Source: Sphingobacterium kitahiroshimense (GTDB lineage Bacteria > Bacteroidota > Bacteroidia > Sphingobacteriales > Sphingobacteriaceae). Taken from it: a stretch of DNA of 64,000 nt. Every line of letters starts with the position of its first letter. The stretch's first letter is position 1. The stretch covers positions 5,766,001-5,830,000 of the forward strand of contig NZ_JAOQNK010000001.1 of NCBI RefSeq assembly GCF_025961315.1, read 5' to 3'. Below the pieces are notes generated by a model, which was not told the DNA's origin, made no database searches, and saw only the letters and a program-made list of their open reading frames with translations. Shown piece by piece: positions 17,699-31,588 of the stretch. The position numbers were made by a program, and so were the translations under genes.

Positions 17699-18613
17699 TT
17701 AGGAACGGGGATGATATTGGGTAATCACGCTCTGTAGATAATCGCGGTCGATATGGGTGTAGATTTCTGTAGTTGTGATACTTTCGTGCCCCAGCATATC
17801 TTGTACGGCGCGTAAATCTGCCCCACCTTCCACAAGATGAGAAGCAAAGCTATGTCTAAAAGTGTGCGGGCTAATGTTTTTTTGAAGACCAATTTTTGTA
17901 GCCAGCTCTTTTATGACAATGAATACCATAACACGAGATAAAGCAGCTCCACGCTTATTTAGAAAGACAAAATCTTCCTGCCCCGACTTGACTTTAATGT
18001 GCGGTCGGACTTCATTGATATAAATTTTCAAGTATTTAATGGCTTGGCTCCCGATTGGAATCAGACGTTCTTTATTACCTTTTCCTTCAACTTTGATAAA
18101 TTCTACGTCTAAGTAAAGATTTGATAGTTTAAGACCTACCAGCTCCGAGACCCGAAGTCCACATCCATACAACACCTCCAGAATTGTTTTGTTGCGCATA
18201 CCTTCGGGAGTTGATAAGTCGATGGCATTGATAAGTTGATCGATTTCTTGGATGTTAAGCACACTAGGTATCTTTCGTGCAATTCGAGGGGCTTGAATTA
18301 ATTCGACTGGATTATTTTCCCAATCGTATTCCAAGAGTAGGAAATTATAAAATGTTTTAAGTCCTGACAATAGGCGTGACTGCGTGAAGGGAGAAATACC
18401 AAATCCATTTATCCAGATCAGGAAGCGCTGTATATCCTTACTGGTTATTTGTTGCAATGTCAATTTATTTTCTTCACTGTATACTTCCAGTTTGGAAACA
18501 TCATTGAGGTAAGCTTCAATAGAATTATCGGACAGACCGCGTTCAAATTTCAAAAAACGGCCGAATTCTCGTTTTAAAAGCAACCAATTATTTTCTTCCT
18601 TCATGCATAACAA
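17699..18613 (-). CDS. xerD: site-specific tyrosine recombinase XerD
   Basis: 304 residues. The N-terminal SAM-like DNA-binding domain is followed by the catalytic domain with all expected residues: Arg in CGLRVSELVG, Lys in VEGKGNKER, HxxR in PHTFRHSFASHL, His in MLGHESITTTEIY and the nucleophile Tyr in EIYTHID. Length and motifs fit the housekeeping dimer-resolution recombinase acting at dif. It does not show the extra insert typical of integron integrases and stands alone, not at the cassette array 35 kb away. Confidence 0.93.
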   Translation of the reverse strand: MLCMKEENNWLLLKREFGRFLKFERGLSDNSIEAYLNDVSKLEVYSEENKLTLQQITSKDIQRFLIWINGFGISPFTQSRLLSGLKTFYNFLLLEYDWENNPVELIQAPRIARKIPSVLNIQEIDQLINAIDLSTPEGMRNKTILEVLYGCGLRVSELVGLKLSNLYLDVEFIKVEGKGNKERLIPIGSQAIKYLKIYINEVRPHIKVKSGQEDFVFLNKRGAALSRVMVFIVIKELATKIGLQKNISPHTFRHSFASHLVEGGADLRAVQDMLGHESITTTEIYTHIDRDYLQSVITQYHPRS

Positions 18614-18692
18614 AAATACAATAGATTAATTGTACTTTCGAACATTAATTTTATAAAACAACTAAATTAAAAACTTAAGGTAAATCAAAAAC

Positions 18693-21548
18693 ATGAGATT
18701 TATTAAACCAATTGCATTAACATTTTTGTTGCCAACTCTTTATTGTACAACCCCTAGTACTGCGGCAACATCACTTCGTGCTGAAGCGAGAGCAATTTTA
18801 GCACAAGACACCGTTAGTTGGAATCAAAAACTTCCTTTTGACAATGAGGTGCTTACAGGTAAACTTAAAAATGGTTTCACTTACTACATCCGTCGGAATG
18901 TAGAACCAGAAAAAAGGGTTACGATGTATTTAGCAAACAAAGTAGGTTCTATATTAGAAACAGATGACCAATTAGGCTTGGCTCACTTTTTAGAACACAT
19001 GAACTTTAATGGTCTAAAACACTTTCCTAAAAACGAGTTGGTCAATTACCTACAAAAAGCTGGTGTTCGTTTTGGCTCCGATTTGAATGCTTATACCGGA
19101 TTTGATGAAACGGTTTATCAATTGCCCATTCCATCTGATGATCCTGAACTGTTGAAAAATGGTTTACAGGTGATGCGCGACTGGGCACAAGATGCATTGC
19201 TTGCTGATGATGAGATTGATAAAGAACGCGGTATTGTGATGCAGGAAATGCGTGGCGGACGTGGTGTAGGTCAACGTTTGCAGGATCAATATTTTCCAAT
19301 TGTTTTAAATGGATCTCGCTATTCTAAACGTTTACCGATCGGAACAGAAAAAATTATTACAACTTTCAAACCGGAGACGATCCGGAAATTTCATCAAGAC
19401 TGGTACAGACCGGACTTACAGTCTATCATCATTGTTGGTGATATCGACGTGAAAGATATGGAAGCTCGAGTTAAAGCCTTATTTTCGGATTTAAAAGCTC
19501 CTGCTAAAAAGCTGGAACGTACCAAGTATAATGTTGATTTATTGAATAAAAATCAATTTATTGCCATTACAGATCCTGAACTTCCTTATACAGTTGCTCA
19601 GATTATGATCAAAAGTAAAGAGGAAAAAACAGTGACCGTAAAAGATTATCGCAAACAGTTACTGATTTCGGCATTTAACTCGATCGTTGCCGATCGTTTT
19701 TCTGAAATCATGCAACAGGCAGATGCTCCTTTTATGCAAGCTGGAGGCAGTATATCTGGTTTCATTGCCGGATTAGATGTGTTTTCGTTGATGGTAGTTC
19801 CTAAACCAAACCAATTGGAAGTAGGATTTAAAAAGATGATGACAGAATTTGAGCGCATCCAAAAATTTGGATTTACACAGTCTGAATTGGATAGAGCCAT
19901 CGTTTCAATGAATAAAGGTAATGAGACTGCTTATATAGAAAAGAGCAAGAAAAAATCGGATAGTTATGTGGGTCGTTATTTGAATAACTTCTTAAAAGAT
20001 GATGCCGCATTAAGTAACGATGATAGTTATAAAATAACAAAACAGCTATTACCAACATTGACCTTGAAAGAAGTTAATGCACTGATTTCAAAATATTATA
20101 CTGATCTGAACCGTGATATCATCATCATGGGGCCGGAGAAAGATAAAGCTACTTTACCTGCTGAACAAACAGTCAATAATTGGATAAAGGAAGTGGAGTC
20201 TCAGAACTTAACAGCTTATGAGGATAAGGTTTCTAAATTGCCATTATTATCGAAGGAACCTGTTAAAGGATCTGTTGTTTCCAATAAGGAATTAAAAGAG
20301 ATCAATGTAAAAGAATTGACCTTAAGCAATGGTGTCAAAGTAATCTTGAAACCTACCAATTTCAAGAATGATGAAATACGTATCTCAGCTTTTAGTCCAG
20401 GTGGTTCTTCTTTATATCCAGATGCAGATTATTATTCAGCGAGTAATGCTGCGGGTCTAGTGGATGCGAGTGGTGTGGGTCAATTGAATAATGTTGAATT
20501 ACAAAAGTATCTCACAGGTAAAAATATCGGGATCACACCGTATATTTCAGAAAGATATGAAGGAATCTATGGAAGTTCGGACAAAGAAGGTTTAAAAAAT
20601 GCTTTTGAATTGATTTATGGCTATTTTACTGAACCTCGTCTGGATCAGGATGTTTACCAAAGTATCATCGCCCGTTCTGTAGGAAGTTTAGAAAATAGAG
20701 ATAGTGATCCGTCAAATGTTTTCTCCGATAAAGTGAAAGAAACGCTTTATGGGGATAATATCCGCAGAAAAAATGCGACTGCCGATTTAGTGAAAACTAT
20801 TGACAAAGATCGAGCTTTTCAAATTTATAAAGAGCGATTTGCTGATGCTTCGGACTTCACCTTTACCATCGTAGGTTCTTTTACTGAAGAAGAAATTAAA
20901 CCTTATTTAGAAAATTACTTAGCGGCCTTGCCGAATCTTGGACGTAAAGAGTCTTATAAAGATTTAGGTATAGTAGAACCAGCTCAAGGAAAGCGTGTTG
21001 TTGTTCATAAAGGGAAAGAGGATAAAGCTTCTGTACAATTAGCTTATTATGGTGATTATACTTATTCGGAAAGCGAAAATATCAATATGGAAGCCTTAGA
21101 AAGTATCTTGACCATTAAATTATTAGAACGTCTTCGTGAAGCCGAAAGCGGGGTTTACAGTGTGGGCGCTTCTGCTAATTACGGCAAGTTGCCACGTCAA
21201 CGCTATAGTTTTGGTATCGGCTTTGGCACGGCTCCGGATAAAGTGGATGTGCTGATAAAATCTGCTGTAGATGAAGTCTCTAAAATTAAGAAAAGTGGAC
21301 CTGTAAAAGAGGATATTGATAAATTTGTTATTGAACAAAAGCGTCAATTAGAGCTACAGCTTAAAGAGAATGGATTTTGGGTTAGCTATCTATCAGGATC
21401 TTATCAAAATCAAGAGGATGTAACGGAAATCTTGAGAAAATTAGATGACCTGAGTAAAGTGTCTGTAGAAAGTGTAAAAGCTGTCGCTGATAAATATTTA
21501 AAAGAAGACCGCATGTTTGAATTTATTTTGTTACCAGATGCAAAATAG
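18693..21548 (+). CDS. M16-family zinc metallopeptidase (two-domain, exported)
   Basis: 951 residues with an N-terminal signal peptide. The inverted zinc motif HxxEH is present in LAHFLEHMNFNG (about residue 97), with the second glutamate region downstream (ERGIVMQEMRGG, about residue 175). Residues of about 520-940 are the inactive C-terminal M16 half. Periplasmic M16 enzymes of Bacteroidota degrade peptides. It is monocistronic, divergent from xerD, with a terminator right after the stop. Confidence 0.93.
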   Translation: MRFIKPIALTFLLPTLYCTTPSTAATSLRAEARAILAQDTVSWNQKLPFDNEVLTGKLKNGFTYYIRRNVEPEKRVTMYLANKVGSILETDDQLGLAHFLEHMNFNGLKHFPKNELVNYLQKAGVRFGSDLNAYTGFDETVYQLPIPSDDPELLKNGLQVMRDWAQDALLADDEIDKERGIVMQEMRGGRGVGQRLQDQYFPIVLNGSRYSKRLPIGTEKIITTFKPETIRKFHQDWYRPDLQSIIIVGDIDVKDMEARVKALFSDLKAPAKKLERTKYNVDLLNKNQFIAITDPELPYTVAQIMIKSKEEKTVTVKDYRKQLLISAFNSIVADRFSEIMQQADAPFMQAGGSISGFIAGLDVFSLMVVPKPNQLEVGFKKMMTEFERIQKFGFTQSELDRAIVSMNKGNETAYIEKSKKKSDSYVGRYLNNFLKDDAALSNDDSYKITKQLLPTLTLKEVNALISKYYTDLNRDIIIMGPEKDKATLPAEQTVNNWIKEVESQNLTAYEDKVSKLPLLSKEPVKGSVVSNKELKEINVKELTLSNGVKVILKPTNFKNDEIRISAFSPGGSSLYPDADYYSASNAAGLVDASGVGQLNNVELQKYLTGKNIGITPYISERYEGIYGSSDKEGLKNAFELIYGYFTEPRLDQDVYQSIIARSVGSLENRDSDPSNVFSDKVKETLYGDNIRRKNATADLVKTIDKDRAFQIYKERFADASDFTFTIVGSFTEEEIKPYLENYLAALPNLGRKESYKDLGIVEPAQGKRVVVHKGKEDKASVQLAYYGDYTYSESENINMEALESILTIKLLERLREAESGVYSVGASANYGKLPRQRYSFGIGFGTAPDKVDVLIKSAVDEVSKIKKSGPVKEDIDKFVIEQKRQLELQLKENGFWVSYLSGSYQNQEDVTEILRKLDDLSKVSVESVKAVADKYLKEDRMFEFILLPDAK

Positions 21549-21567
21549 ATCTTAAAGTCTAAAAAAG

Positions 21568-21596
21568 AAAGCTCCTGAATACTATTCAGGAGCTTT
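21568..21596 (+). terminator. rho-independent terminator after M16 gene
   Basis: Arms AAAGCTCCTGAA and TTCAGGAGCTTT with a 5-nt loop, followed by T residues to 21600. Confidence 0.88.
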
Positions 21597-21627
21597 TTTT
21601 ATGTCATATGACGCTGATGATCAGCAT

Positions 21628-22089
21628 CTATTTTATCTTTTTGAAGTTATAGAATTCTTCTAATTCTCCTTTAATTTCTTTACCTTCCATATCTAATTTC
21701 TTCATCATACCTTCACCGACTTTATATTTGCTTTCGCCATCTTTCTCCTTTAAAATAATCGAGCCGCCGTCTGGAGTCCATGTGAACGTACCAGTTTCTT
21801 TAAAAGGTCCACCTTTTTCAAGATACTGTTCAGATTTTTCAAAAGTTCCATCCATATTTAAGGTTAAGATAACATGAATGCCCGAACAGTCTGCACATGG
21901 AAGAGTTCCTTCGTAGGTTCCAGCCCAATCAACAGAGTTTTGTGTATTATGCTCATCGTGAAATGCCGTATCTTGTTTAGTAGCAACTGTACTGCTGTCT
22001 TGTGCTGTTTTTTCTTTTGTTTGTGTTGGATTTTGGCAAGATGTAAATGAAGCAGTAATTACGAATAAGCCTATGAAGATTTTTTTCAT
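21628..22089 (-). CDS. NlpE-like lipoprotein
   Basis: 153 residues. The lipobox is FTSC (cysteine 18). The domain DWAGTYEGTLPCADCSGI (about residue 55) has the CxxC of the NlpE N-terminal domain, followed by LTLNMDGTFEKSEQYLEKGG. NlpE in E. coli senses surface contact, copper and lipoprotein-trafficking stress through the Cpx system; Bacteroidota have only the small domain and no Cpx, so the role here is open. It stands alone on the minus strand. Confidence 0.88.
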   Translation of the reverse strand: MKKIFIGLFVITASFTSCQNPTQTKEKTAQDSSTVATKQDTAFHDEHNTQNSVDWAGTYEGTLPCADCSGIHVILTLNMDGTFEKSEQYLEKGGPFKETGTFTWTPDGGSIILKEKDGESKYKVGEGMMKKLDMEGKEIKGELEEFYNFKKIK

Positions 22090-22221
22090 TATAATATGTT
22101 TTATTTCTAAAAACGTGATGTATTAATGTATGTACTTTTGCATTTTTTGTATTGTTTTAAGAGCTAAAACAATACTGTTCGTTTATAGTTTTTGTAATAT
22201 ACTTAAAAATGCAAAATATAA

Positions 22222-22509
22222 CTATTTCTTTTCAGAGTGACCTAAATCTTTATCCGGGTTAATGTGATCTCTTATCAATTGTTTTAATTCCTTTATTTCA
22301 GGAAACCTTCCCATTTCTTTACGGTCAAATATGGGTTGCTGATCGATTGAAATGGAGTATTTACCCGCTATTTCACTCGGAATCAGTAAGACACCATGAA
22401 TATCTTCTGTAAAAGTACTTAAAATTTCTTGCGCCATATAGGCCGCGCGTAACATCCAGTTACATTTCGGACAGTATTCAACTGAAATTGTAGGTTTTGA
22501 TATATCCAT
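22222..22509 (-). CDS. Rdx-family (SelT/SelW/SelH-like) CxxC protein
   Basis: 95 residues. VEYCPKCNWMLRAAYMAQEIL at the N-terminus contains the CPKC motif in the position of the CxxU redox site of selenoprotein W, and a GKYSISIDQQPIFDRKEMGRFP segment completes the thioredoxin-like Rdx fold. Here selenocysteine is replaced by cysteine. Bacterial members are presumed redox proteins without a settled function. The charged tail (DLGHSEKK) is typical of the bacterial group. Confidence 0.87.
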   Translation of the reverse strand: MDISKPTISVEYCPKCNWMLRAAYMAQEILSTFTEDIHGVLLIPSEIAGKYSISIDQQPIFDRKEMGRFPEIKELKQLIRDHINPDKDLGHSEKK

Positions 22510-22613
22510 CTTTCTATATAGCTTATATGGCGAATATAAGGGATTTATTTTTATATTCTTAAACTGTGCTATTACTATTTACTGTGCAGCAATACGGATA
22601 ATTGTCGTGTTTA

Positions 22614-23498
22614 TCAGCCAATTTTGAATGAGGTCATGGCAAGAGATCCTCCTATAGAGTTGTCGTTAAACAGCAGTAAATCATCTTGTCTATCTTTTAG
22701 TGCCAGGCTGTAGATCATGGGAAGATAATGTTCTGGTGTGGGTATAGCTAAATCAAATGCTTTTCCCTGATTCCGGAAGTCGATCAAAGCTTTGTGATTA
22801 CCATCTAAAATGTAATTTTTCATTTTTTCTTTTGCTTCCTGAGCCCAGTCCCATGCAAATCCCGCCTCATTTAATTTATCCCAGGCTACCATACGCAGGT
22901 TGTGGACCATATTGCCACTGCCTATTATCAATACACCTTTGTGACGTAAGGAAGCTAATTCCTGTGCTAATTCATAATGGTAAGACGCAGGTTGCGTATA
23001 ATCGATACTCATTTGAATAACCGGAACCTCAGCATCTGGGTATAAATGCTTGACAACAGACCATGCCCCGTGGTCAAGGCCCCACTTATCATCCAATAAT
23101 ACATCAGTTTTTGTGATGATTTTTTTTGTTTCCTGTGCAAGTTCAGGGCTTCCGGGAGCTGGATACTGTACATCAAATAATGCTTGAGGAAATCCGCCAA
23201 AATCATGAATTGTCGGAGGATTGTCCATAGCAGTAACGAATGTACCACGCGTTTCCCAGTGCGCTGAAATAACTAATATTGCTTTTGGTTTTTGAAAAGT
23301 CTTACCGATATTTCGGAATCCGTCCACAAATTCATTTTCTTCGATCGCATTCATAGGACTTCCATGTCCCAAAAATAACACGGGAAACTTCTCGGTTGCT
23401 TCAAAATTTTTAGATAAGTTGCGTAAGGAGTTTACTTTTAAAGCAGCTCCTGTTAAAGGTAATACAGCCATAGCGGTTATAAATTTTTTTCGATTCAT
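22614..23498 (-). CDS. ygiD: YgiD-like extradiol ring-cleavage dioxygenase (4,5-DOPA dioxygenase type)
   Basis: 294 residues. The family motif FLGHGSPMNAIEENEF (about residue 42) provides a metal-ligand histidine, with further His residues in SAHWETRG, WGLDHGAWSV and GNMVHNLR. YgiD/LigB-type enzymes cleave DOPA extradiol to betalamic-acid-like products. Residues 1-30 look like a signal or Tat-like extension (MNRKKFITAMAVLPLTGAAL), unusual for the cytosolic E. coli enzyme and suggesting export. An AraC-family gene 108 bp upstream on the same strand may regulate it. Confidence 0.87.
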   Translation of the reverse strand: MNRKKFITAMAVLPLTGAALKVNSLRNLSKNFEATEKFPVLFLGHGSPMNAIEENEFVDGFRNIGKTFQKPKAILVISAHWETRGTFVTAMDNPPTIHDFGGFPQALFDVQYPAPGSPELAQETKKIITKTDVLLDDKWGLDHGAWSVVKHLYPDAEVPVIQMSIDYTQPASYHYELAQELASLRHKGVLIIGSGNMVHNLRMVAWDKLNEAGFAWDWAQEAKEKMKNYILDGNHKALIDFRNQGKAFDLAIPTPEHYLPMIYSLALKDRQDDLLLFNDNSIGGSLAMTSFKIG

Positions 23499-23606
23499 GC
23501 TATTAACTCCTGGTGATATATTGTTGTTGACAGCTTTTTAATAGTTAAAACAAATATCGGAAGTATAACAGGAGGATAGGTATTGTTTTTTGGTAATAAT
23601 GTTGTA

Positions 23607-24440
23607 CTATTTGGAAATGATCGCTTTTATATCAGTCCTAAATTCTGTAGGCGTCTGCCCCGACTTTCGCTTAAAAACATTTGTAAAGTAGGCTTTATCA
23701 CTGTATCCTAATTCAAATCCAATTTCCGAAATTGTTTTATCGGTATTCATCAACAAATTTTTAGCTTCTATCAATTTTCTGGTTTCAATAATTTCGGAAA
23801 CACTTTGCTGTAATATTTGATGACAGATCATATTAAGACCACGTGCACTCATAAAGAGTTTTTCCGCATAAAAATTTACGGATTCTGGGCGATGATAATT
23901 TTCTTCTAATATGGTTAAAAAGTTTTTAAATGTTGTACTAGAGGTCGATGAGTAGGGTAGGCCTTCTGGAAACTGTTTCCGATATTCGGATTCGATCATC
24001 GTAAATAAGGTGCTTAATAATTGTCGGACGATACCCAAATCACTTTGTGTTTCGTGCATTTCGTCGGCTATCATTTGAGCTATATGAACTATCCTTTGAA
24101 AACAAGCGGATGGAGTGATCCTAAATGTAGCTTGGTCATGAAAATGATTGTACAGTTGAAAAGTCGTTTCGGCAATAAATTCACTTTTGAATCGCAATAC
24201 CCAAAATAGACATTTTCCTGCTTTTAGCTTAGGTTTTACGCGATGTGTTTTTCCTTTGGTAACAAAACTTATAAATGGTGCTGCATAAGTTTCGGATTTA
24301 AAATCAATAAAATGTTCTAATTCTCCTTCAATACCAATAATTAACTCTTCGAAATCATGGTGATGAACATTATTTTCGCTTTGGGCGATGCGGTTTGCTT
24401 CAGCTACATCGACTTGATATATTTTGAAAATTTCCATCAA
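23607..24440 (-). CDS. AraC-family transcriptional regulator
   Basis: 277 residues. A cupin sensor domain (EELIIGIEGELEHFIDF) is followed by the AraC double helix-turn-helix, with IGFELGYSDKAYFTNVFKRK near the C-terminus. It is 108 bp upstream of the YgiD-like gene on the same strand, so control of that gene is plausible; there is no direct evidence. Confidence 0.9.
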   Translation of the reverse strand: MMEIFKIYQVDVAEANRIAQSENNVHHHDFEELIIGIEGELEHFIDFKSETYAAPFISFVTKGKTHRVKPKLKAGKCLFWVLRFKSEFIAETTFQLYNHFHDQATFRITPSACFQRIVHIAQMIADEMHETQSDLGIVRQLLSTLFTMIESEYRKQFPEGLPYSSTSSTTFKNFLTILEENYHRPESVNFYAEKLFMSARGLNMICHQILQQSVSEIIETRKLIEAKNLLMNTDKTISEIGFELGYSDKAYFTNVFKRKSGQTPTEFRTDIKAIISK

Positions 24441-25376
24441 AACTTTTTTGATTTCTTGTTGATTTTAAAGTTATAAAAAAAATGCAAAACCTTTGTTATA
24501 TATCGGTTTATTTCACTTTTGTGTATTAGGTATAGTGGTCTTCAATACCATGATAGTGAGTATGTGAAAAATCAGCTTTATAGTAAGCAAGAGATGGGCG
24601 AGGTGCTTACAGCAATTGGACCTAATAATAGGGATTGGATTTGTGTTCGTCAGTATAATGATAAAGCAGCTCTTTAAACCAATTGAATCTGGAGAAAACT
24701 GCTGTTGTTAGCAGGGTGATACCATATTATAAGCAAGTAGGAATCTTGTTCGCATATAATGGAGGTATAACAGGGGGATAAGAGGGGGTTTAGAGGGGGT
24801 TAGTAGAGGTAAACCCCTAGAAACCCCCTATAAACCCTCAGTAATCTCTATATAAATCCCATCTTAAATAATAATCAGTTCCCTGTCAGTTCCGGATCAG
24901 GTTATAATATGCCTTATTCCGGAGTATCTGTACGGAGGGGAGCTGGCTATAGTAAAACACCCCGACTTCTCTGGACCCCTTTTGTAGTATATAGTAATAT
25001 AGTATAAAGTAAAGATGTCGGCCCTGCGGAAAGCATGAGGAGACATGGATCACCTTATCAGTAATAGTAATAGTAATAGTAATAGTAATAGTAATAGTAA
25101 TAGTAATAGTAATAGTAATAGTGTCGATGATGCCGCTGTACCGAAAAAGATATCATTTCCACTTGGCTATTCCGTAAAAGCATACTGCATCCATAAAAGA
25201 TGGCCCAGAACGAACAATCCCCCCGCTACCCTTTTTTACAGTTCAAAGCCAGGATTGTCCGTTTCTCAGCCCCGAGAACAGGTCAGAGGTAAATTTATCG
25301 GTCAGGTTATAAGCTGTTTACCGGTTCACGGCAAACTATTTCCGGGAAAGATTAGGAAGTGATTATAAAAAGTCGC
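24441..25376. other. long non-coding region before rrn operon
   Basis: About 940 bp. It holds G-rich and C-rich stretches at 24775-24840 that form partly complementary AGGGGGTTT/AAACCCCCT segments, and a hexanucleotide tandem repeat at 25060. One frame from 25045 encodes (Ser-Asn)n through the repeat, but the rest of it looks like no known protein and I do not call it. A short frame ending at 24677 may be a gene remnant. Confidence 0.5.
25060..25122. repeat. hexanucleotide microsatellite (AGTAAT)10.5
   Basis: About ten and a half perfect copies of AGTAAT, located about 0.66 kb upstream of the 16S gene. Perfect copies imply recent slippage, so copy number may vary between isolates. Confidence 0.95.
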
Positions 25377-25384
25377 TATCTTTG
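25357..25384 (+). promoter_or_regulatory. candidate rrn promoter, upstream copy
   Basis: TATCTTTG at 25377-25384 matches the Bacteroidota -7 box TAnnTTTG; the -33 region is weak. About 400 bp upstream of 16S. Confidence 0.55.
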
Positions 25385-25503
25385 CACCACTCCGCAAGGG
25401 AGGAACGGCTGATCCGAAAGGGGAGGCACTGAAAAAAGAAGGGTTTAATTCAGGTTAAACGCAGAAACAGCAGGAAAACAAAAAAAATAAATTTTCACAT
25501 TTA

Positions 25504-25535
25504 TTTTGGAGAAACCAAAAAGATTTCTACCTTTG
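25504..25535 (+). promoter_or_regulatory. main rrn promoter (Bacteroidota consensus)
   Basis: TTTTGG at 25504-25509 and TACCTTTG at 25528-25535 are 19 nt apart (TTTG to TAnnTTTG), an exact match to the sigma-ABfr consensus. Transcription should start near 25541, about 240 nt before mature 16S. Confidence 0.8.
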
Positions 25536-25628
25536 CAGTCCCAACGGAAACGAAGGGAAACAGAATAAGATCGATAACGGCGCAATGCCGACATCATACA
25601 AGCCGAAGCGAGATGCGGAAGCGACAGA

Positions 25629-25641
25629 AGTTCTTTAAAAA
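25629..25641 (+). promoter_or_regulatory. boxA-like antitermination element in 16S leader
   Basis: AGTTCTTTAAAAA resembles the rrn boxA bound by NusB-NusE. A similar sequence sits ahead of 23S at 27819. Confidence 0.55.
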
Positions 25642-25779
25642 TATAATCATGTAACGTAACGAGTAGTGTTGAGAAACAACGAAAGTTAAAAAAATCAACC
25701 TGTTCAATTTTAGAATTAGAAATTAAAATACAAGACAATTCTATTTATTATAAATAGTCTTGATCTTACACTTCATTTT

Positions 25780-27310
<1,531 letters not shown>

Positions 27311-27499
27311 TAGAGCATTCGGAATTGAAGCTCGTTACGGATACACATGATTAAAAAAGTATTTAGTACAGCGTATTTAGTATTTAGATTATTTTCTATC
27401 TAACTACTGATATCTAAGTACTGATTACTATAAAAAAGCATTTGAAGAAATGTGCCCATCCCTGAAAATGGATGGTCCAGAGAGATAGAATGATAAGCT

Positions 27500-27576
27500 A
27501 GTCCCGTAGCTCAGTTGGTTAGAGCACTACACTGATAATGTAGGGGTCAGCAGTTCAAATCTGCTCGGGACTACCA
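27500..27576 (+). tRNA. tRNA-Ile(GAT)
   Basis: Located in the 16S-23S spacer. The acceptor AGTCCCG pairs with CGGGACT, the anticodon loop is CTGATAA with anticodon GAT, and the 3' ACCA is encoded. Confidence 0.96.
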
Positions 27577-27655
27577 TCTAGATTTGAGATGACAGATATG
27601 AGATCTGAGACGTAAAGTCTGCTTTCTCTGTTCCGGAATCTATAATCTACACCAC

Positions 27656-27729
27656 GGGGAATTAGCTCAGCTGGCTAGAGCACCTGCCTTGCACGCAGGG
27701 GGTCATCGGTTCGACTCCGATATTCTCCA
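27656..27729 (+). tRNA. tRNA-Ala(TGC)
   Basis: Second spacer tRNA. The acceptor GGGGAAT pairs with ATTCTCC (one G-U), the anticodon loop CTTGCAC gives TGC, and the discriminator is A. CCA is not encoded. Confidence 0.96.
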
Positions 27730-27818
27730 CATCCTTAGACGTGGGACACAGGATAAGAGACATTAGACACTTTATAGTTTCTGATATCTCAGATCTGATA
27801 TCTCCGATCTAAAAGAAG

Positions 27819-27830
27819 AGTTCTTTGACA
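27819..27830 (+). promoter_or_regulatory. boxA-like element before 23S
   Basis: AGTTCTTTGACA matches the rrn boxA pattern and resembles the element in the 16S leader. Confidence 0.6.
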
Positions 27831-27855
27831 TATTGAAAGAAAAAAAATTACAAGA

Positions 27856-27867
27856 GAAGACAACAGT
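27856..27867 (+). other. 23S processing stem, 5' strand
   Basis: GAAGACAACAGT is exactly complementary to 30892-30903, downstream of 23S. The two flank the 23S gene and would form the long helix cut by RNase III. Confidence 0.75.
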
Positions 27868-27992
27868 AGAGACAATACTGTGATGTGCTTGATGTATTAT
27901 GAAGACCCTCGGTCAAGGCCGAACGGATTAATGCGTAGCATCACGGTTATATATCAAAAAGCAACCCATAGTAGCAAAAGGGCTATGAGGTG

Positions 27993-30879
<2,887 letters not shown>

Positions 30880-30891
30880 AGCAACGCAAAC

Positions 30892-30903
30892 ACTGTTGTC
30901 TTC
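30892..30903 (+). other. 23S processing stem, 3' strand
   Basis: ACTGTTGTCTTC is complementary to 27856-27867; pairing continues with one bulge into CTCTT. Confidence 0.75.
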
Positions 30904-30973
30904 CTCTTTTAGTTTTTCTTTCAATTGTCTATAGATAATGCTTTTTATAGAGCATATATCACATAAAAACATT

Positions 30974-31083
30974 TTAGGTGCCTATATCGGCGGTGTCTAC
31001 CTCTTCCCATTCCGAACAGAGAAGTCAAGCCCGCCAGAGCCGATGGTATTGCCGTAACAGGTGGGAGAGTAGGTCGGTGCCTT
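30974..31083 (+). rRNA. rrf: 5S ribosomal RNA
   Basis: About 110 nt with the conserved CCCATTCCGAACAGAGAAG loop and GCCGATGGTATTGCC. The ends pair through GGTGCC/GGTGCC. Ends approximate. Confidence 0.93.
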
Positions 31084-31094
31084 TTTTTATACAG

Positions 31095-31120
31095 AAGCCT
31101 TTGCTATACAGCAGAGGCTT
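31095..31120 (+). terminator. rrn operon terminator
   Basis: Arms AAGCCTTTGCT and AGCAGAGGCTT (one G-U) with a 4-nt loop, followed by T residues to 31124, just after 5S. Confidence 0.9.
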
Positions 31121-31124
31121 TTTT

Positions 31125-31476
31125 GTGTTTATACCTTTTTTATGCTGAGAGCATAGCTATTCCTGTTCTTCCGGTGCCTTCTGCAGGCCCTTCATGCTCA
31201 TCATTTAACCTATTCAGCTTCTATATCCTCTTCCTATCGGACAAGCATACTGTCACTATATCTTCCGATCTCTAATTTTTAATACTCATATAATGCTATT
31301 TGATACTTCTTATATACTAGGGACTATTATGTTCTCGTGAACGCTGGGTTTGTGCACTGCCTTTTTATTTCTTCGTTATCACTTAGCTATTCAGTTTTGT
31401 ATGTAGCATATGATAGTCTATTTGAGATCACATGATTTACGAGCAATAGGTTTCCCTTTCATTATACTTGATAAAA
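31125..31476. other. intergenic region, no gene seen
   Basis: 352 bp between the rrn and glp terminators. No coding frame or RNA gene is evident. Confidence 0.5.
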
Positions 31477-31515
31477 AATAACCTAATCCAGTTTATTTAG
31501 CTGGATTAGGTTATT
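31477..31515 (-). terminator. glp operon terminator
   Basis: Perfect 15-bp arms AATAACCTAATCCAG and complement with a 9-nt loop; a T-rich tract follows on the minus strand. Confidence 0.85.
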
Positions 31516-31588
31516 CTTAATGCTTATTATGATATTTATTATAGAATATTGGATTTTTATTCTTGCAATTGGACAAATTTTAATCGTC

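Noticed and set aside
17699..18613. The tyrosine recombinase as the integrase of the cassette array
   Set aside because: Its motifs and length are those of housekeeping XerD, it is 35 kb away, and it lacks an adjacent attI-like site or the extra integron-integrase insert.
24775..24840. G-rich and C-rich stretches as a terminator or G-quadruplex
   Set aside because: The arms pair only in part and no T run follows; the G runs are not regularly spaced.
25045..25362. A 105-residue frame with (Ser-Asn)n
   Set aside because: It is produced by the hexanucleotide repeat, and the remainder matches no protein pattern and sits in the rrn upstream region.
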